Both the position numbers and the translations under genes were made by a program. A DNA stretch of 64,000 nucleotides from Neurospora intermedia (Eukaryota; Ascomycota; Sordariomycetes; Sordariales; Sordariaceae), in contig BTPP01000004.1 in NCBI GenBank assembly GCA_037102815.1, forward strand, positions 3,038,001 through 3,102,000, in the 5' to 3' direction. Under the pieces are notes generated by a model that was not told where the DNA came from, ran no database searches, and was given only the letters and a program-made list of their open reading frames with translations. Numbering within the stretch: the stretch's first letter is position 1; the number at the start of each line of letters is the position of its first letter. This document shows positions 1 to 10,869 of the stretch, piece after piece.

Positions 1-117
1 CTCGAATCGCTCTCTCCTCTAACAAAGTTACCTCAATGAGGAAGAGACTCATGGCGTCATTACAATCGCAGCGGATGGGATGTGCCTTGCTGACAGACTG
101 ACCTTTCCCTATCACAG

Positions 118-1796
118 AATTCGCGGTTGATCATGCGACCCCAGGTAATGGAACCACGCCCTTTCCATTGAATTTCTCTTCGACATATCCCTGCTGGCTC
201 GAACTTCAAGCCGGTTCGGGCGATTGCAGAGTCGAAAGTCCCAAATTCTCCATCTTGACCAAGGACCGCGATCCCGACCATCGTCTTCCGGCCACCATCG
301 GCCCCAGCGCGACCGTCATCGCAATTGACGTTTCCTCTACCGCAACCTCAGGCCCTCCGCCACATCCCGACGACCACTTTGCCCTCGGTGCTAGAATCGC
401 CCTGGGCGTTGGAATCGCACTTGCTTGCTTCAGTGTGGGTGCCATGGCCGCCTTCTTATACTTTAGGCGCCGGAAGAAACAGCAGCAGGCCGAGCTGGCT
501 AACGCCATCGTCGCGAACGAGTATAGACAGGGAAGGAAGGGTCCCGAGAAAAAGCTGTTTGGGGGGTTTTCGTCGTCGAAAACATCGTCGGATGGTCATC
601 TATACGATACAGTTCAGCCAGTTTTTGACGGATATCCTGGATCAACAGGCTATGATGATGTACGGTCAAACAATTCCAGCGACATATACGGCCATTCTCC
701 TGTGATGCCACATTCGCCTTCATGGTCATACAACCAAGGACCTTGGGGTCACGATGCTGCGACAGGAACTGTGTGGGAGAGAAGTACGGAGAGAGCAGGA
801 CTCGGAGGCGGGCCTGGAGTGACGGAAAATTTGAGCATCACCGGACGAGAACTCGAAGCCGCCCGCGCAAAGACTGTCCAGCCAATTCCTACGTCATACG
901 GGCCGAACCCTGTCACTCCCACGCTAACGCCGCGGGCAAGCTCCAGGGGAGAACTTAATGAACGCGCTGCTGCCGACTCGATTTCCCTTGACAGCCGGCT
1001 TGGAGTACCCCCTATGCCTTCAATGCCCCAGTTATCTGCGGCCTCCGCAGCACCTCTCGGTAGCTATTACCCCGATTACCACAACTACGAACAGTACACC
1101 ATCCCTCCTCCAACCGAAGCTCCAACTCCAACGCCACATCTTCCTCCTCCTTCAGTTCCCACTACGCTCCCACGACCAAACCCAACAACCTCACAAACCC
1201 AACGACCACAACCCACATTGATCGTCTCATATGGACCCAATCGAGTAACGCCCACACCAGCTGTGACTTCACCTACAGTGCCTCCCGATGAGTCCATGAT
1301 TGAGAGACCACCTAGAGGAGTTGAATTACAAGGCGAACCCGCATCTCTGAGTGAAAGGAGGCATCCATGGGAGGATATTGATCTCCCGAGCGCCAGTAAC
1401 AACGGTCCTTTACCACCATACGCATCGACAGAGGAGTACGCTGCAATGGAAAGCGGCGCAATCCGTAAGCTGGAGGAGCCAAGGGCGCATGCTGAGCTGC
1501 CACCAACCAAAGATGGCTACTATCATGCTACGTGGGATATTGTTGAGCACGAATTACCAGGTGACGGATATCAACGAGACCCTCTCTACCCGCAAGCATC
1601 CGCGTCCGGACGTGGAAGGGATATCGATGAGCAGAAATTCTTGCTGGATGATGTTGAAATGGCGCATTTGAAGGCGCAAAAAGAACGAATCCGCGCTGAA
1701 ATGAAGAAGAAGCAGAAGCAGAAGGAGACTTACCAGCAGGACCAGGGGCAAGACCAGGACTTCCTTGGAGCGTCAGCGAGCTTCCCCACACGGTAA
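118..1796 (+). CDS. Single-pass membrane protein, 3' exon only
   Basis: I do not recognise the gene. A reading frame stays open from a likely acceptor (CACAG ending at 117, with a CTGAC branch site just before it) to TAA at 1794-1796, so earlier exons probably lie at or beyond the left edge; there is no convincing start codon in the exon. About 85 residues of probable extracellular sequence with Cys residues come first. Then follows one hydrophobic segment (about nt 378-464), stopped by an RRRKKQQQ basic cluster, which fits a type I orientation. The cytoplasmic tail of over 400 residues is Pro/Ser/Thr-rich, contains two copies of an SYGPNxVTPT-like repeat, and ends in a Lys/Gln-rich helix. 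The design resembles fungal wall-sensor or WSC/Mid2-like proteins, but the ectodomain needed to decide is missing, so no function is assigned. Confidence 0.75.
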
Positions 1797-2457
1797 CACT
1801 GGTGATAATGTGGCGGTCCATGTGAAGAAAGTTACGCTGTGGGCAACTTGTGTTTGGAAGCGAAGATTTGGGGATTAGCATTATACCATTGGCAAGGTGT
1901 CTGGCGTTTGTTTTGGGTATCGACGGGGAAGATGACTCCTGTGTAGTCTCATCATATAATACGGGCCGATACATCAGCGTTGAGAATAGTTGGACCATAT
2001 GCCCCTCACAAGTATAAATATAGTCCTACTGTAATAAGGACAAGATCATCTGGCGCTATAACATTAAAATGTATTGAACTCTTGGGCATGGTGGTGTTGA
2101 ACGAGTTGCTCCCGAAGACGGCAGGTACTCACTTGATACCTAGTTGAAATGGTACGTACCTATCCCCACAGCTGTCGACCAGCTGCCACTGATAAGGTTC
2201 CCAGATCCTCCAATCACATTGACCGCCCGGCAGAAAAAGTTACAGACGGGCATGGTTCCCAAATTTTTGTTTTCCCTTTCGTTCCCGCTGCGGCGGAGGA
2301 AGAGACGAAAAAAGACCCCACTGACTGCTATCAGTTGTACAATCTTGACGATTCCACCAATTCCCACTCAGTATCGAGAGCTTCCCGTCATTCTTTTTTC
2401 AACACAACACTACAGCACAAACAACGGCCACAGACCGTTGCAACACCATTCACCACA
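1797..2457. other. Intergenic: 3' end and drs1 leader
   Basis: No gene is seen. It holds the 3' flank of the membrane-protein gene and the promoter and leader of drs1, with a TATA-like AGTATAAATA at 2011-2020. An ATG at 2149 is in frame with drs1 and the frame stays open, but it is followed at once by a GTACGT donor-like sequence and the encoded stretch is unlike a helicase N-terminus. Confidence 0.6.
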
Positions 2458-5013
2458 ATGGCGCCCTCCCAAAAGCGCAAAGCGATCGACGACGATTTCA
2501 TCCTCACCATCTCCGACAATGAAGAAGACATCCCACTAGAAGAGGAGCAGGAAGTTGTACCCAGGAAGAAGGCCAAGACGGCCACACAACAATCGAACAA
2601 GCAAAAGAAGAAGAACAACAACAAGAAGTCCAAGAAACAGCAACAGACCGAAGATGACGACGACGACGAAGCCGAAACAAAAGAAGACGACGCCGCCGAC
2701 CTCGGCATCTGGGGCGACAACGACGAAGACGACGGCGCCATGGATACCGAGTTCCAGTTCGTTGTCGATGGCCAGAACGAAGTCGACGCCGAGTTTGACG
2801 GCTGGGGTTTCGAGGGCGCGCACAAGGGTGTCGTGAAGGGCGCCAACGCGGGCGGGGATAAGAAGGCTGTGGATATCGATGAGATTATTAGAAGGAGGAG
2901 AGAGAGGAAGGCTGCCAAGGAAGGGAAAACCACGGCAACAAAAGAGGAGGAGGATAAGATGGAGGTCGATGAGGAAGAAGACGACATGGAAGAGATTGAT
3001 GTGGATTTGGATGATGATGAGGATGGTGTCTTGGCTGATGATGCTTTTGGTATGGGTGTTGGGTCGGACGTGGAAGAGGAGGAGGAGGAGAAGAAAGATG
3101 CGAAGATGGGGGGTGTTGATGGGGAGGATGATGATAGTGACGGTGAAGATGGGGAGAAGAAGGGAGAGGATGAAGAGGAGGGCGATGCGTCGGATGATGA
3201 CTCGGTTGCTACGGCCGTTGAGCATCCTGATGATGTGCAGTCATCGGATGATGAAGAAGGTATTGATGAGGAGGAGGAGGCCAAGATGAAGGAGTTCTTT
3301 GCGCCGGAGGAGGAGAGTCAGCCTAAGAAGAAGGGCGAGATGTCTTCGTTCCAGGAGATGTCTCTCTCCCGCCCTATCCTTCGCGGTCTTACTTCCGTGG
3401 GCTTCACCAAGCCGACACCCATTCAGGCCAAGACCATCCCCATCTCGCTTATGGGTAAGGATGTTGTCGGTGGTGCCGTCACCGGTTCCGGTAAGACGGC
3501 CGCCTTCGTCGTTCCCATCCTTGAGCGTCTCCTCTACCGCCCCAAGAAGGTTCCCACCACCCGTGTCGTTATTCTTACTCCCACCCGTGAGTTGGCTATC
3601 CAGTGTCACGCTGTCGCTGTCAAGCTCGCCAGCCATACCGACATCAAGTTCTGTCTGGCGGTCGGTGGTCTCAGTCTGAAGGTGCAAGAGGCCGAGCTCC
3701 GTCTTCGCCCAGATGTTGTCATTGCCACTCCCGGTCGTTTCATCGATCACATGCGCAACTCTGCCAGCTTCGCCGTCGACACCATCGAAATTCTCGTCCT
3801 CGATGAAGCCGATCGCATGCTTGAGGACGGTTTCGCGGACGAGTTGAACGAGATTCTCACCACCCTTCCCAAGTCCCGTCAGACCATGCTGTTCTCTGCC
3901 ACCATGACCTCGTCTGTCGACAGGCTCATTCGCGCCGGTCTCAACAAGCCTGTGCGCATCATGGCCGATTCGCAGAAGAAGACTGCCGGTACACTTGTTC
4001 AGGAGTTTGTCCGTCTCAGACCCGGTCGCGAGTCGAAGAGGGAAGGTTATCTGTTGCACATCTGCAAGACGATCTACACGGAGCGTGTCATTATCTTCTT
4101 CCGACAGAAGAAGATTGCGCACAAGATGAGGATCATCTTTGGTCTGTTTGGATTGTCGTGCGCCGAGTTGCATGGTAGCATGAACCAGGCTCAGGTATGT
4201 TTACGATTTACGTTGCTCGAGATGGATGAGTGATACTAACAGAATCTACAGCGTATTCAAAGTGTCGAGGACTTTAGAGATGGAAAGGTCAACTTCCTCC
4301 TTGCCACCGATCTCGCCTCTCGTGGTCTTGATATCAAGGGTGTCGACACCGTCATCAACTACGAGGCTCCCCAGACCCCCGAGATCTACATCCATCGTGT
4401 CGGTCGTACAGCTCGTGCCGGCCGCAGCGGTACCGCTATCACGCTGGCTGCTGAGCCCGATCGCAAGGTCGTCAAGGCTGCCGTCAAGGCCGGCAAGTCT
4501 CAGGGCGCCAAGATCAGCAGTCGCATCATCGACCCCGCGGACGCCGACAAGTGGCAGGCCGAGATCGACGAACTGGAGGATGAGATCGAGGAGATTATGC
4601 AGGAGGAGAAGGAGGAGAAGCAGCTGCAGAACATGGAGATGCAGGTCAAGAAGGGCGAGAACATGATCAAGTACGAGGACGAGATCAGCTCGAGGCCCAA
4701 GCGCACGTGGTTCGAGACGCAGGAGGACAAGAAGAAGGCCAAGGCAGCGGGCCGGGCCGAGCTCAACGGCGTCAGGGACAAGCTCAAGTCCAAGAACGAG
4801 GGCAAGTTGAGTAACAAGGACAGGAAGAAGCTCGACACCATGCAAGAGCGCAAGCAGGAGAGGACGTACAAGAAGGGTAGCGCCGAGAGAGCCGGTAAGG
4901 GCGCGGTGCTGAACCTCAAGAAGGTCGTCAAGAAGGTGGGACGGTCTGCTGGGCCTAAAAAGAAGGGCGGCAATGCTGGTAAGGGTGGTAAGGGCAAGGG
5001 CAGGAGAAAGTAG
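2458..5013 (+). CDS. drs1: DEAD-box ATP-dependent RNA helicase Drs1
   Basis: Two exons, 2458-4194 and 4252-5013, joined across a 57-bp intron with a GTATGT donor, TACTAAC branch site and CAG acceptor, give 832 aa. The helicase core has every family motif in order: Q motif (GFTKPTPIQ), motif I (TGSGKT, near residue 342), Ia (PTRELA), Ib (TPGR), II (DEAD, near 450), III (SAT), V ([11 protein letters not shown]) and VI ([11 protein letters not shown]). The intron falls between motifs IV and V. The N-terminal 300 residues are highly acidic with Lys-rich patches and the C-terminus is a Lys-rich coiled coil, both typical of nucleolar Drs1. In yeast Drs1 acts in 60S ribosomal subunit assembly (27S pre-rRNA processing). 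I chose the ATG at 2458 (context CACAATGGC) because the protein then begins with an [14 protein letters not shown]-type N-terminus; an upstream in-frame ATG at 2149 is less likely. Confidence 0.95.
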
Positions 5014-6269
5014 ATGTGAGGAGTGCGATTGTGTTGTTGAGTTTCTAAATGTAATTGAGCTTCAAGCTAAGTCTAGTGTGCTGTTGATACCCGGATGGGC
5101 AAAAAGAAATGAGAAGCTTTCTGTTGATGTTATCCGCTTTCTGTCATCCATTGCAGAGTCGTGATCATCAAGGTCAGACTTGCCTCTTCACATGGGACTA
5201 TGATTGGGTGTGGAGGTGCGGATCAGGGGGCCTTGCGGCGAGCTCAACTGACCCACCCAGAAGCTGGACCCTGGGTGTCACGGCGGCAGGTACGGGTGAC
5301 GTAAACGGAAGTGATTTGTCTCTTGCCATGGATGTCTCCCTCTGAATAACAGGCAGCTGCAATTGACATAAAAACTCCTCCGGTCGTAATCCATCCACTT
5401 TTTCGACCTCTTTCTTGGCTCTTCACTTTTCGATTCGTGCGTGTGAACAAAGTTTGGCTTCAGGCAGCCACAGAGATCAATAGACTTGACAAGCTCCAGT
5501 CCAGTAACGGCGGTCAACTGCCACCAGCTTAGCATTTCCAGCCTGCATTTCTCAACTTCGTATATATCCCACTTCACCCTCTCTTCACTTTACATACTTC
5601 AATAAACCAAATCGCTACATTTTGTCGCTACCACCAACTACTGGTACCGAATTGAAGAAAGACCACAATAGCGCAGGTTGCCTCAATCCTCGTATCCTCG
5701 ACCGAACAATTTCCTTCCCCAACGAGCCATCCTTCAAGCCTTGGTTCTCCCAGCCAAGCAAGGCTTCGGAGGCAACCCAACAATCCACGAAACTGGCGCT
5801 TTTCCCCTTCCTGCGACGCCTTTTCGGCCCTCGCGCACATACCCGATCGACTCTCGTGCGCTTTCTCTTGCCCTCGACCGTCCGCGACCGATACCGCGAA
5901 CACCTGTTCAACTTCCGCCACCGCACCCTCCCGCGACACAAGGTTCGATTGCAGACTAGGATATACCGATTCATCCTTGAAAGAAGAAGGAAGAAACAGG
6001 CGGGTGGGAGATTGGTGGATATCATCCGCCGCCAGAGCCGGCGGTTGGTGTATGGGACCGGTGGTGGTGCCGGCGTCAGGAAAAGTATTGGCATAGGTAG
6101 TGCGAGCGGTGGCGGACTCGGCCCGGGACTTGTTGGGAGGAGGTCTTTACCTTGGAAGCAACAACGGTTACTACGAGATCGAGAAGAGACAAGCAACACG
6201 AACACGGACGGACCCGACGACAGCCAAGCCCAAGCGCTTTCGCAGCGCAAAACCGACGCCAACGACAAG
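5014..6269 (+). other. Intergenic and app1 5' leader
   Basis: This is the 3' flank of drs1 followed by the app1 promoter and long leader. From about 5622 to the app1 ATG at 6270 a frame in phase with app1 is open for 216 codons and contains no ATG; the only ATG noticed late in this stretch opens a 14-codon uORF near 6052 in another frame. A leader intron is possible, but no donor-acceptor pair stands out. Confidence 0.5.
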
Positions 6270-8828
6270 ATGACGTCCCCATACACCCACGGCTACACCG
6301 GCCAGTATGGCGCCAACGAACAACCGTATGAATCCGGTTCCCGCCGCCGAAAACTCGCCGCCATGGCCGGTAGCGTCTACCGCGCCGGCGTAGCGGCCGC
6401 TTCTGAGATCCGCGAGCAATACAGCCAAACCCGCCTGACGCGCGACATGGGTGATGGTTCGCCAGAGCAGGTGCACATCCCGGGTGCGTTCCCGGAGGTA
6501 CCTATCATTCACAAGGGACAGGAGCAGTTGATTTTGTTTCCTTCGTACGCAAAGCGGCATGTCAAGGGTATTCACCTGCCTAGGCGGCCTTCGGACTTGG
6601 GTGGGAATGCGTACGGCACACCGAACGGAGGCGGGAACGGTATTGGCCCTGGAGTGGATGAGCGGGATTACTGGACAGCAGAGTGGAACAGGCATGAGGA
6701 TGAGAAGGCTGTGGTGGATGTGGACATTCGTGGCTGGATATATATGCCACCTAAGGGCCCGATGTCGAGGAAGAATCGCATGGTGCTGGGGGTTGCGAGA
6801 AGGCTGAGCGGGTTACCACAGACTGCAGCGCTGCAGGCAGGTGCAGGGTCGCAACAGGGAGGCGGTGATTTGCGGAGGACGGTGACTGATCTGGAAGGGT
6901 TTGGGGAAGAGGAAAGGATCGCGAAGGAGGCGAGGGAGATTGAACGGAGAGGACAGGGCGAGAAGGAAGCGGCTATCAGAGGCGAGTACAGTGAGCGGCC
7001 TAGGGCTGATGATATGGATGATGGGTTTGGCGCAATGAGGCAACGACGCTCGCCATCGCCGCCGAGTTCGACAGCGCCGGTGAGGACGAACTCCGGCTTG
7101 GGAGCTTTTCCTTCAGAGATGACGGAGGCGGAACTGGCGGCTGCAAACGCGAATCTGAATGCGCGGTTGGCGCCGTTCATGGCTACGCCGCTGGTCGGGT
7201 TGCCCATCACGCTCTTCTTCTACAACGATCAGCGGTCCAAGTCCAAAACGATTGAGACGAATGCGTCAGGCCACTTTATCGCCCGCGTGCCGTTGGACTT
7301 TGTCCCGACACACTTCCGAGTGCTTGCCAACGAGAACATCTCAACCACCCAGCCTGTCGAGGTTATCGAGCCCAGGGGAGTCAGTTTAATCAGCGATGTC
7401 GACGACACCATTAAGCGGTCGAATATCAATGGTGGTGCCAGGGAGATTTTCAGGAATACCTTCGTCCGTGAATTGGCGGATCAGACTATTGACGGTGTCA
7501 AGGAGCTGTATACTTCTCTGTACAAGATGGGAGTGAAGCTGCATTATGTTTCCAACAGTCCGTGGCAACTGTACCCCGTGTTGGCGACTTTCTTTCACAA
7601 AGCTGGGCTACCTCCTGGCTCGATAGACTTGAAGCAGTACAGCGGTATGCTGCAGGGTATCTTTGAGCCAGTTGCCGAAAGAAAGAAGGGCACTCTGGAG
7701 AGGATATTACGCGACTTTCCTGAAAGGAAGTTTCTCCTCGTGGGCGACAGCGGAGAGGCTGACCTGGAGGTCTACACCGACCTGGCGCTGGCTTATCCCG
7801 GTAGGATATTGGCCGTGTTCATCAGAGATGTCACCACACCCGAGCAAGTGGACATGGGGTATTTCACTTCGAACACACAGGCTACGGACAGGAACAATGA
7901 ACTTGAGAGAAGCGACAGCGGCAGGAGGAGAGCTCAGACTATGCGGGCTGCTACGGCCACGAATACTAGAGACGTGGCGCCGCCGCCGCCGAAACTACCG
8001 CCACGGTCGTCTCCCCAGCCTAAAGGGCCCATCATGGGTGATCTAATCGATCTATCTGATGACCCCCCTCAACAGCCTGTACATGACCCTCGAACCAGCA
8101 GTCTCAACGCCATGCATGCCAGCAGATCAACAGGTGACATCCCGCAAAGGAAAGGCCCACCACCACGTCCCGCCAAACCCACAGCACTGCGCAGCTCACC
8201 AGCAGAGATCAATACCGGCGGTGCTCCTCCCCCTCTGCCACCAAAGCCCCGCGAATCTCCCCGTCCAAACACTTCGCATCAGAACTCCTCCGCGTCAGCG
8301 TCCGGGTCGGGATCAGGACCCAGAGGTCCCGCTCCTCCCCCTCCACCACCCCGTCGCACCAGCACCGTCAACCTTTCCCAATCCCAGTCACGACAATCCC
8401 AACAACCACCCCTCCCCCCACCTCGCCGCGTCCAGACCACCAACTCGTCCTCCTACGATTCCGACACTGACGAATGGGGTCTTCCCCTTCCCCTCGAGAA
8501 TCGCACTTTGGGAAGTGGCAATGGTGGTCGCTCCAACACCTTCCTCCCCGTCCGCCCCGCTACTTCTTACGACACCATGAACGGGGTCAACGGCGCGTCT
8601 GTGTATGCCACTAGTAACTCTGCTTCAGGAGGAGGCGCGAACTCGCCGGTGAACAAAAAGTTGGAGATTTGGCTGAGACGATTGGCAGAGGCGCACGAGC
8701 TGTTGGAAAAGCAGGGGGTCAAGTTGTATACGTGGAGAGAGGGAAGGGATGTGGTGGCGGAGGCGGAGGGGATTGTCAGGGAAGCGATGAGGGGGTTTAA
8801 CCAAGGAGTGGGAGGGAGGAGGTCATAG
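6270..8828 (+). CDS. app1: App1-like phosphatidate phosphatase
   Basis: An uninterrupted 852-aa frame. The HAD-type catalytic signature DVDDT lies at residues 376-380 (ISDVDDTIKRSN), within the conserved App1 domain: VSNSPWQLYP follows, and FLLVGDSGEADLEVY supplies the later acidic HAD motif. This is the Mg2+-dependent phosphatidate phosphatase that in yeast localises to cortical actin patches and converts phosphatidate to diacylglycerol. The C-terminal third is rich in Pro clusters (PPPPKLPPR, PPPLPPKP, PPPPPPRR), the kind of SH3 ligands by which yeast App1 binds actin-patch proteins. The extreme C-terminus is a short predicted helix. The start at 6270 (AAGATGACG) is the first ATG in frame; the frame is open for another 216 codons upstream without ATG. 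Domain order and length fit fungal App1 orthologues. Confidence 0.92.
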   Translation: MTSPYTHGYTGQYGANEQPYESGSRRRKLAAMAGSVYRAGVAAASEIREQYSQTRLTRDMGDGSPEQVHIPGAFPEVPIIHKGQEQLILFPSYAKRHVKGIHLPRRPSDLGGNAYGTPNGGGNGIGPGVDERDYWTAEWNRHEDEKAVVDVDIRGWIYMPPKGPMSRKNRMVLGVARRLSGLPQTAALQAGAGSQQGGGDLRRTVTDLEGFGEEERIAKEAREIERRGQGEKEAAIRGEYSERPRADDMDDGFGAMRQRRSPSPPSSTAPVRTNSGLGAFPSEMTEAELAAANANLNARLAPFMATPLVGLPITLFFYNDQRSKSKTIETNASGHFIARVPLDFVPTHFRVLANENISTTQPVEVIEPRGVSLISDVDDTIKRSNINGGAREIFRNTFVRELADQTIDGVKELYTSLYKMGVKLHYVSNSPWQLYPVLATFFHKAGLPPGSIDLKQYSGMLQGIFEPVAERKKGTLERILRDFPERKFLLVGDSGEADLEVYTDLALAYPGRILAVFIRDVTTPEQVDMGYFTSNTQATDRNNELERSDSGRRRAQTMRAATATNTRDVAPPPPKLPPRSSPQPKGPIMGDLIDLSDDPPQQPVHDPRTSSLNAMHASRSTGDIPQRKGPPPRPAKPTALRSSPAEINTGGAPPPLPPKPRESPRPNTSHQNSSASASGSGSGPRGPAPPPPPPRRTSTVNLSQSQSRQSQQPPLPPPRRVQTTNSSSYDSDTDEWGLPLPLENRTLGSGNGGRSNTFLPVRPATSYDTMNGVNGASVYATSNSASGGGANSPVNKKLEIWLRRLAEAHELLEKQGVKLYTWREGRDVVAEAEGIVREAMRGFNQGVGGRRS

Positions 8829-9753
8829 TGTGATGGCTGTGTTGGTAGCCCTGGAGATGTTGTTGAGGTGGAGGAGGTTATCTGGGATGCGGATTTGTAT
8901 GTTTATGGGGATGGGAAACGGAGTGATAGGGGTGGGAAGTGGTATAGTTTGAAGTCCTATAAGTATACCCAACGCGATAGTACGGACAGGAGAAGGGCAA
9001 GGTGGTCTACAGGTATTGTGGGCAATGTGTTAGGCCGCTGAGGGCAGGGTACAGAGGGATCATCGTGGGATGATGGGCGAAGCATCGAAGAGATTGGTAT
9101 ATATTGATAATATATAGACACACCTTTTATTCTTAAAAGCGGGTAAAGAAAGCTGCTTCACGATCACTCTTTGAAGTCATTCAACACCCAAGCAACTACT
9201 TCATACTCGTGAATTTCCTTTGTTTACTTTGTCAGGGGCTTCCGGCCGGTGCAAGCCGAGCACCGTACATCGTCCGGAACCTCGGCGCCGGCCCCAGCAA
9301 TTAGATCCCGGCCTTGCGTGGACCCCGGCAACCACAAGCGGAATAGGCGCCGCGCTATCCCCGCTTTCCCCCGCAGACCCAGATATTTCCGCCGAATGCC
9401 GAGATGGTGTCATGGACTGAATGGAACGATGGTAACTCGGCAGGGACACTGTGTTGATCGCGGTTCCGGTTATAGGTCGGATTTCTTTGGCATGTTTATA
9501 TAAGAGAGAGTTATCACCTTATCTTCATCTATAACCAACCACAACAAACCAGGCCTGAAGACCACAGCGCTACATCGCAGACGGACGACGACATCCATTC
9601 TTCGGCTTACACACGTCTTACAAACACTTCAAGTGCGTCACCGATCGAAACCCTTGTTCCGACTTACCATTACCAATCCGTTGATCGTCAACCCCTCCTC
9701 GTCATCGAGCACTCGCCTTTTCACCCACAAGAACCCTTCCCAATTGGGCATTC
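8829..9753. other. Intergenic between app1 and the flavin reductase-like gene
   Basis: No gene is seen. It holds the app1 3' flank, an AT-rich patch near 9098-9120 (TATATATTGATAATATATAG) and the promoter of the next gene, with a TATA-like box at 9497-9504. Short frames here lack coding character. Confidence 0.5.
9497..9504 (+). promoter_or_regulatory. TATA-like box upstream of the flavin reductase-like gene
   Basis: TATATAAG followed by a GA run, about 250 bp upstream of the ATG at 9754. A start of transcription 25-60 bp downstream would give a leader of roughly 200 nt, ordinary for these fungi. Sequence match only. Confidence 0.35.
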
Positions 9754-10869
9754 ATGCCGACCTCCAAGGTGCTCACATCAGCAACCAACTTTATTAAACC
9801 TTCGACGCTATCAAAACTTCATCATAAACAGTTACCCGGCCTCACTTCACTCTTCACCAAATTTTCAAGGTCCAAATCAACCCAGGGATTCACAAAACCC
9901 GCCAAAATGTCCACCGAACCATCCGCCGCCGAAAAGAGCGCCGCCTTCGAGAAGGTCCTCAAGCGCAACCCTCACGGCGACTTCAAAGCCGTCGAAGCCT
10001 CTCGTCCCGCCTTCGACCCCTCTCCCAAATTCACCTACTCCCAAACTCCCCAACCAGACTGGGCTTACGGCTCGGGCGCCAACTCGCTTGCTGCTTCTGC
10101 TTCTGCTTCTGCCGAGACCAAGAAGAAGGACGAGCAGCAGCAGCAGCACATCATCGTCGACCCCTACACCGAAGGCCGCCCGCCCGCCTTCAACTACAAA
10201 CTGCTCATCTCCGCCATCGTCCCCCGCCCCATTGCCCTGGTGTCCACCCGCTCTGCCGACGGCACGACTGAAAACCTAGCTCCCTTTTCGTACTTCCAAG
10301 TCGTCTCGCACGACCCGCCCCTTTTCACCTTGGGCTTCGCCTCCCCGCTCACCCCGGCCTCGCGCGCCAAGGACTCGTTGCGCATCCTGCACGAGACGGG
10401 CGAGTGCGTCATCAATCTGATGTCCACCCCGTTCCTCGAGGCGGCTAATTCGTGCAGCACCAATGCTCCCCTGGGCGTGTCGGAGTGGGTGATTAGTGGG
10501 TTGACGCCCGTGTACGATACGCAGACGGTGAAGGCTGCGAGAGCGAAAGAGGCCGTGTTTGCGGTGGAGTGCAAGTTGGTGCATGTCAAGGAGTTTGAGT
10601 CCCGCTCGAAGCCGGGGGAGACGGGGTCGACTCTGGTGGTGGTGGAGGGGACCAAGTTTTGGATCAAGGAGGGGGCGGTGAATGAGGAGTTGAATCAGAT
10701 GGATTTGGATGTGTATAAGCCTGTGTCGAGGTTGGGAGGGATCACGTATGGGCTGGTTAGGGAGGGTCTGGAGATTCCGAGACCGGATTTTGAGAAGGAT
10801 GTTGGGGGTATGGAGGGGTATGAGAAGCTTAAGAAGGCGAGGGAGGAGAGGAAGAAGGAGAAGGAGTAA
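9754..10869 (+). CDS. Flavin reductase-like (FMN-binding split barrel) protein
   Basis: A 371-aa single-exon frame. The core from about residue 140 carries the split-barrel signature of the flavin reductase/DIM6-NTAB family: NYKLLISAIVPRPIALVSTRSADGTTENLAPFSYF, then DPPLFTLGF, KDSLRILHETGECVINL and a C-terminal PVSRLGGITYG. Members bind FMN and often reduce free flavin or supply it to a partner oxygenase; the substrate cannot be read from sequence. The first 51 residues are basic, Ser/Thr-rich and free of acidic residues, like a mitochondrial presequence, and end at a second in-frame ATG at 9907 (AAAATGTCC). Two starts could therefore give mitochondrial and cytosolic forms; this is inference. 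A short Gln run and a C-terminal Lys/Glu-rich helix are present. Confidence 0.85.
   Translation: MPTSKVLTSATNFIKPSTLSKLHHKQLPGLTSLFTKFSRSKSTQGFTKPAKMSTEPSAAEKSAAFEKVLKRNPHGDFKAVEASRPAFDPSPKFTYSQTPQPDWAYGSGANSLAASASASAETKKKDEQQQQHIIVDPYTEGRPPAFNYKLLISAIVPRPIALVSTRSADGTTENLAPFSYFQVVSHDPPLFTLGFASPLTPASRAKDSLRILHETGECVINLMSTPFLEAANSCSTNAPLGVSEWVISGLTPVYDTQTVKAARAKEAVFAVECKLVHVKEFESRSKPGETGSTLVVVEGTKFWIKEGAVNEELNQMDLDVYKPVSRLGGITYGLVREGLEIPRPDFEKDVGGMEGYEKLKKAREERKKEKE

Noticed and set aside
2149-2457. In-frame upstream extension of drs1 from ATG 2149
   Set aside because: Composition is non-helicase, the ATG is followed at once by a donor-like GTACGT, and the ATG at 2458 has a better context and gives a normal N-terminus.
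2388-3284. Long Ser-rich minus-strand frame opposite drs1
   Set aside because: It is the antisense shadow of the acidic Asp/Glu-rich coding sequence of drs1 (GAT/GAG read backwards gives Ser and Leu codons).
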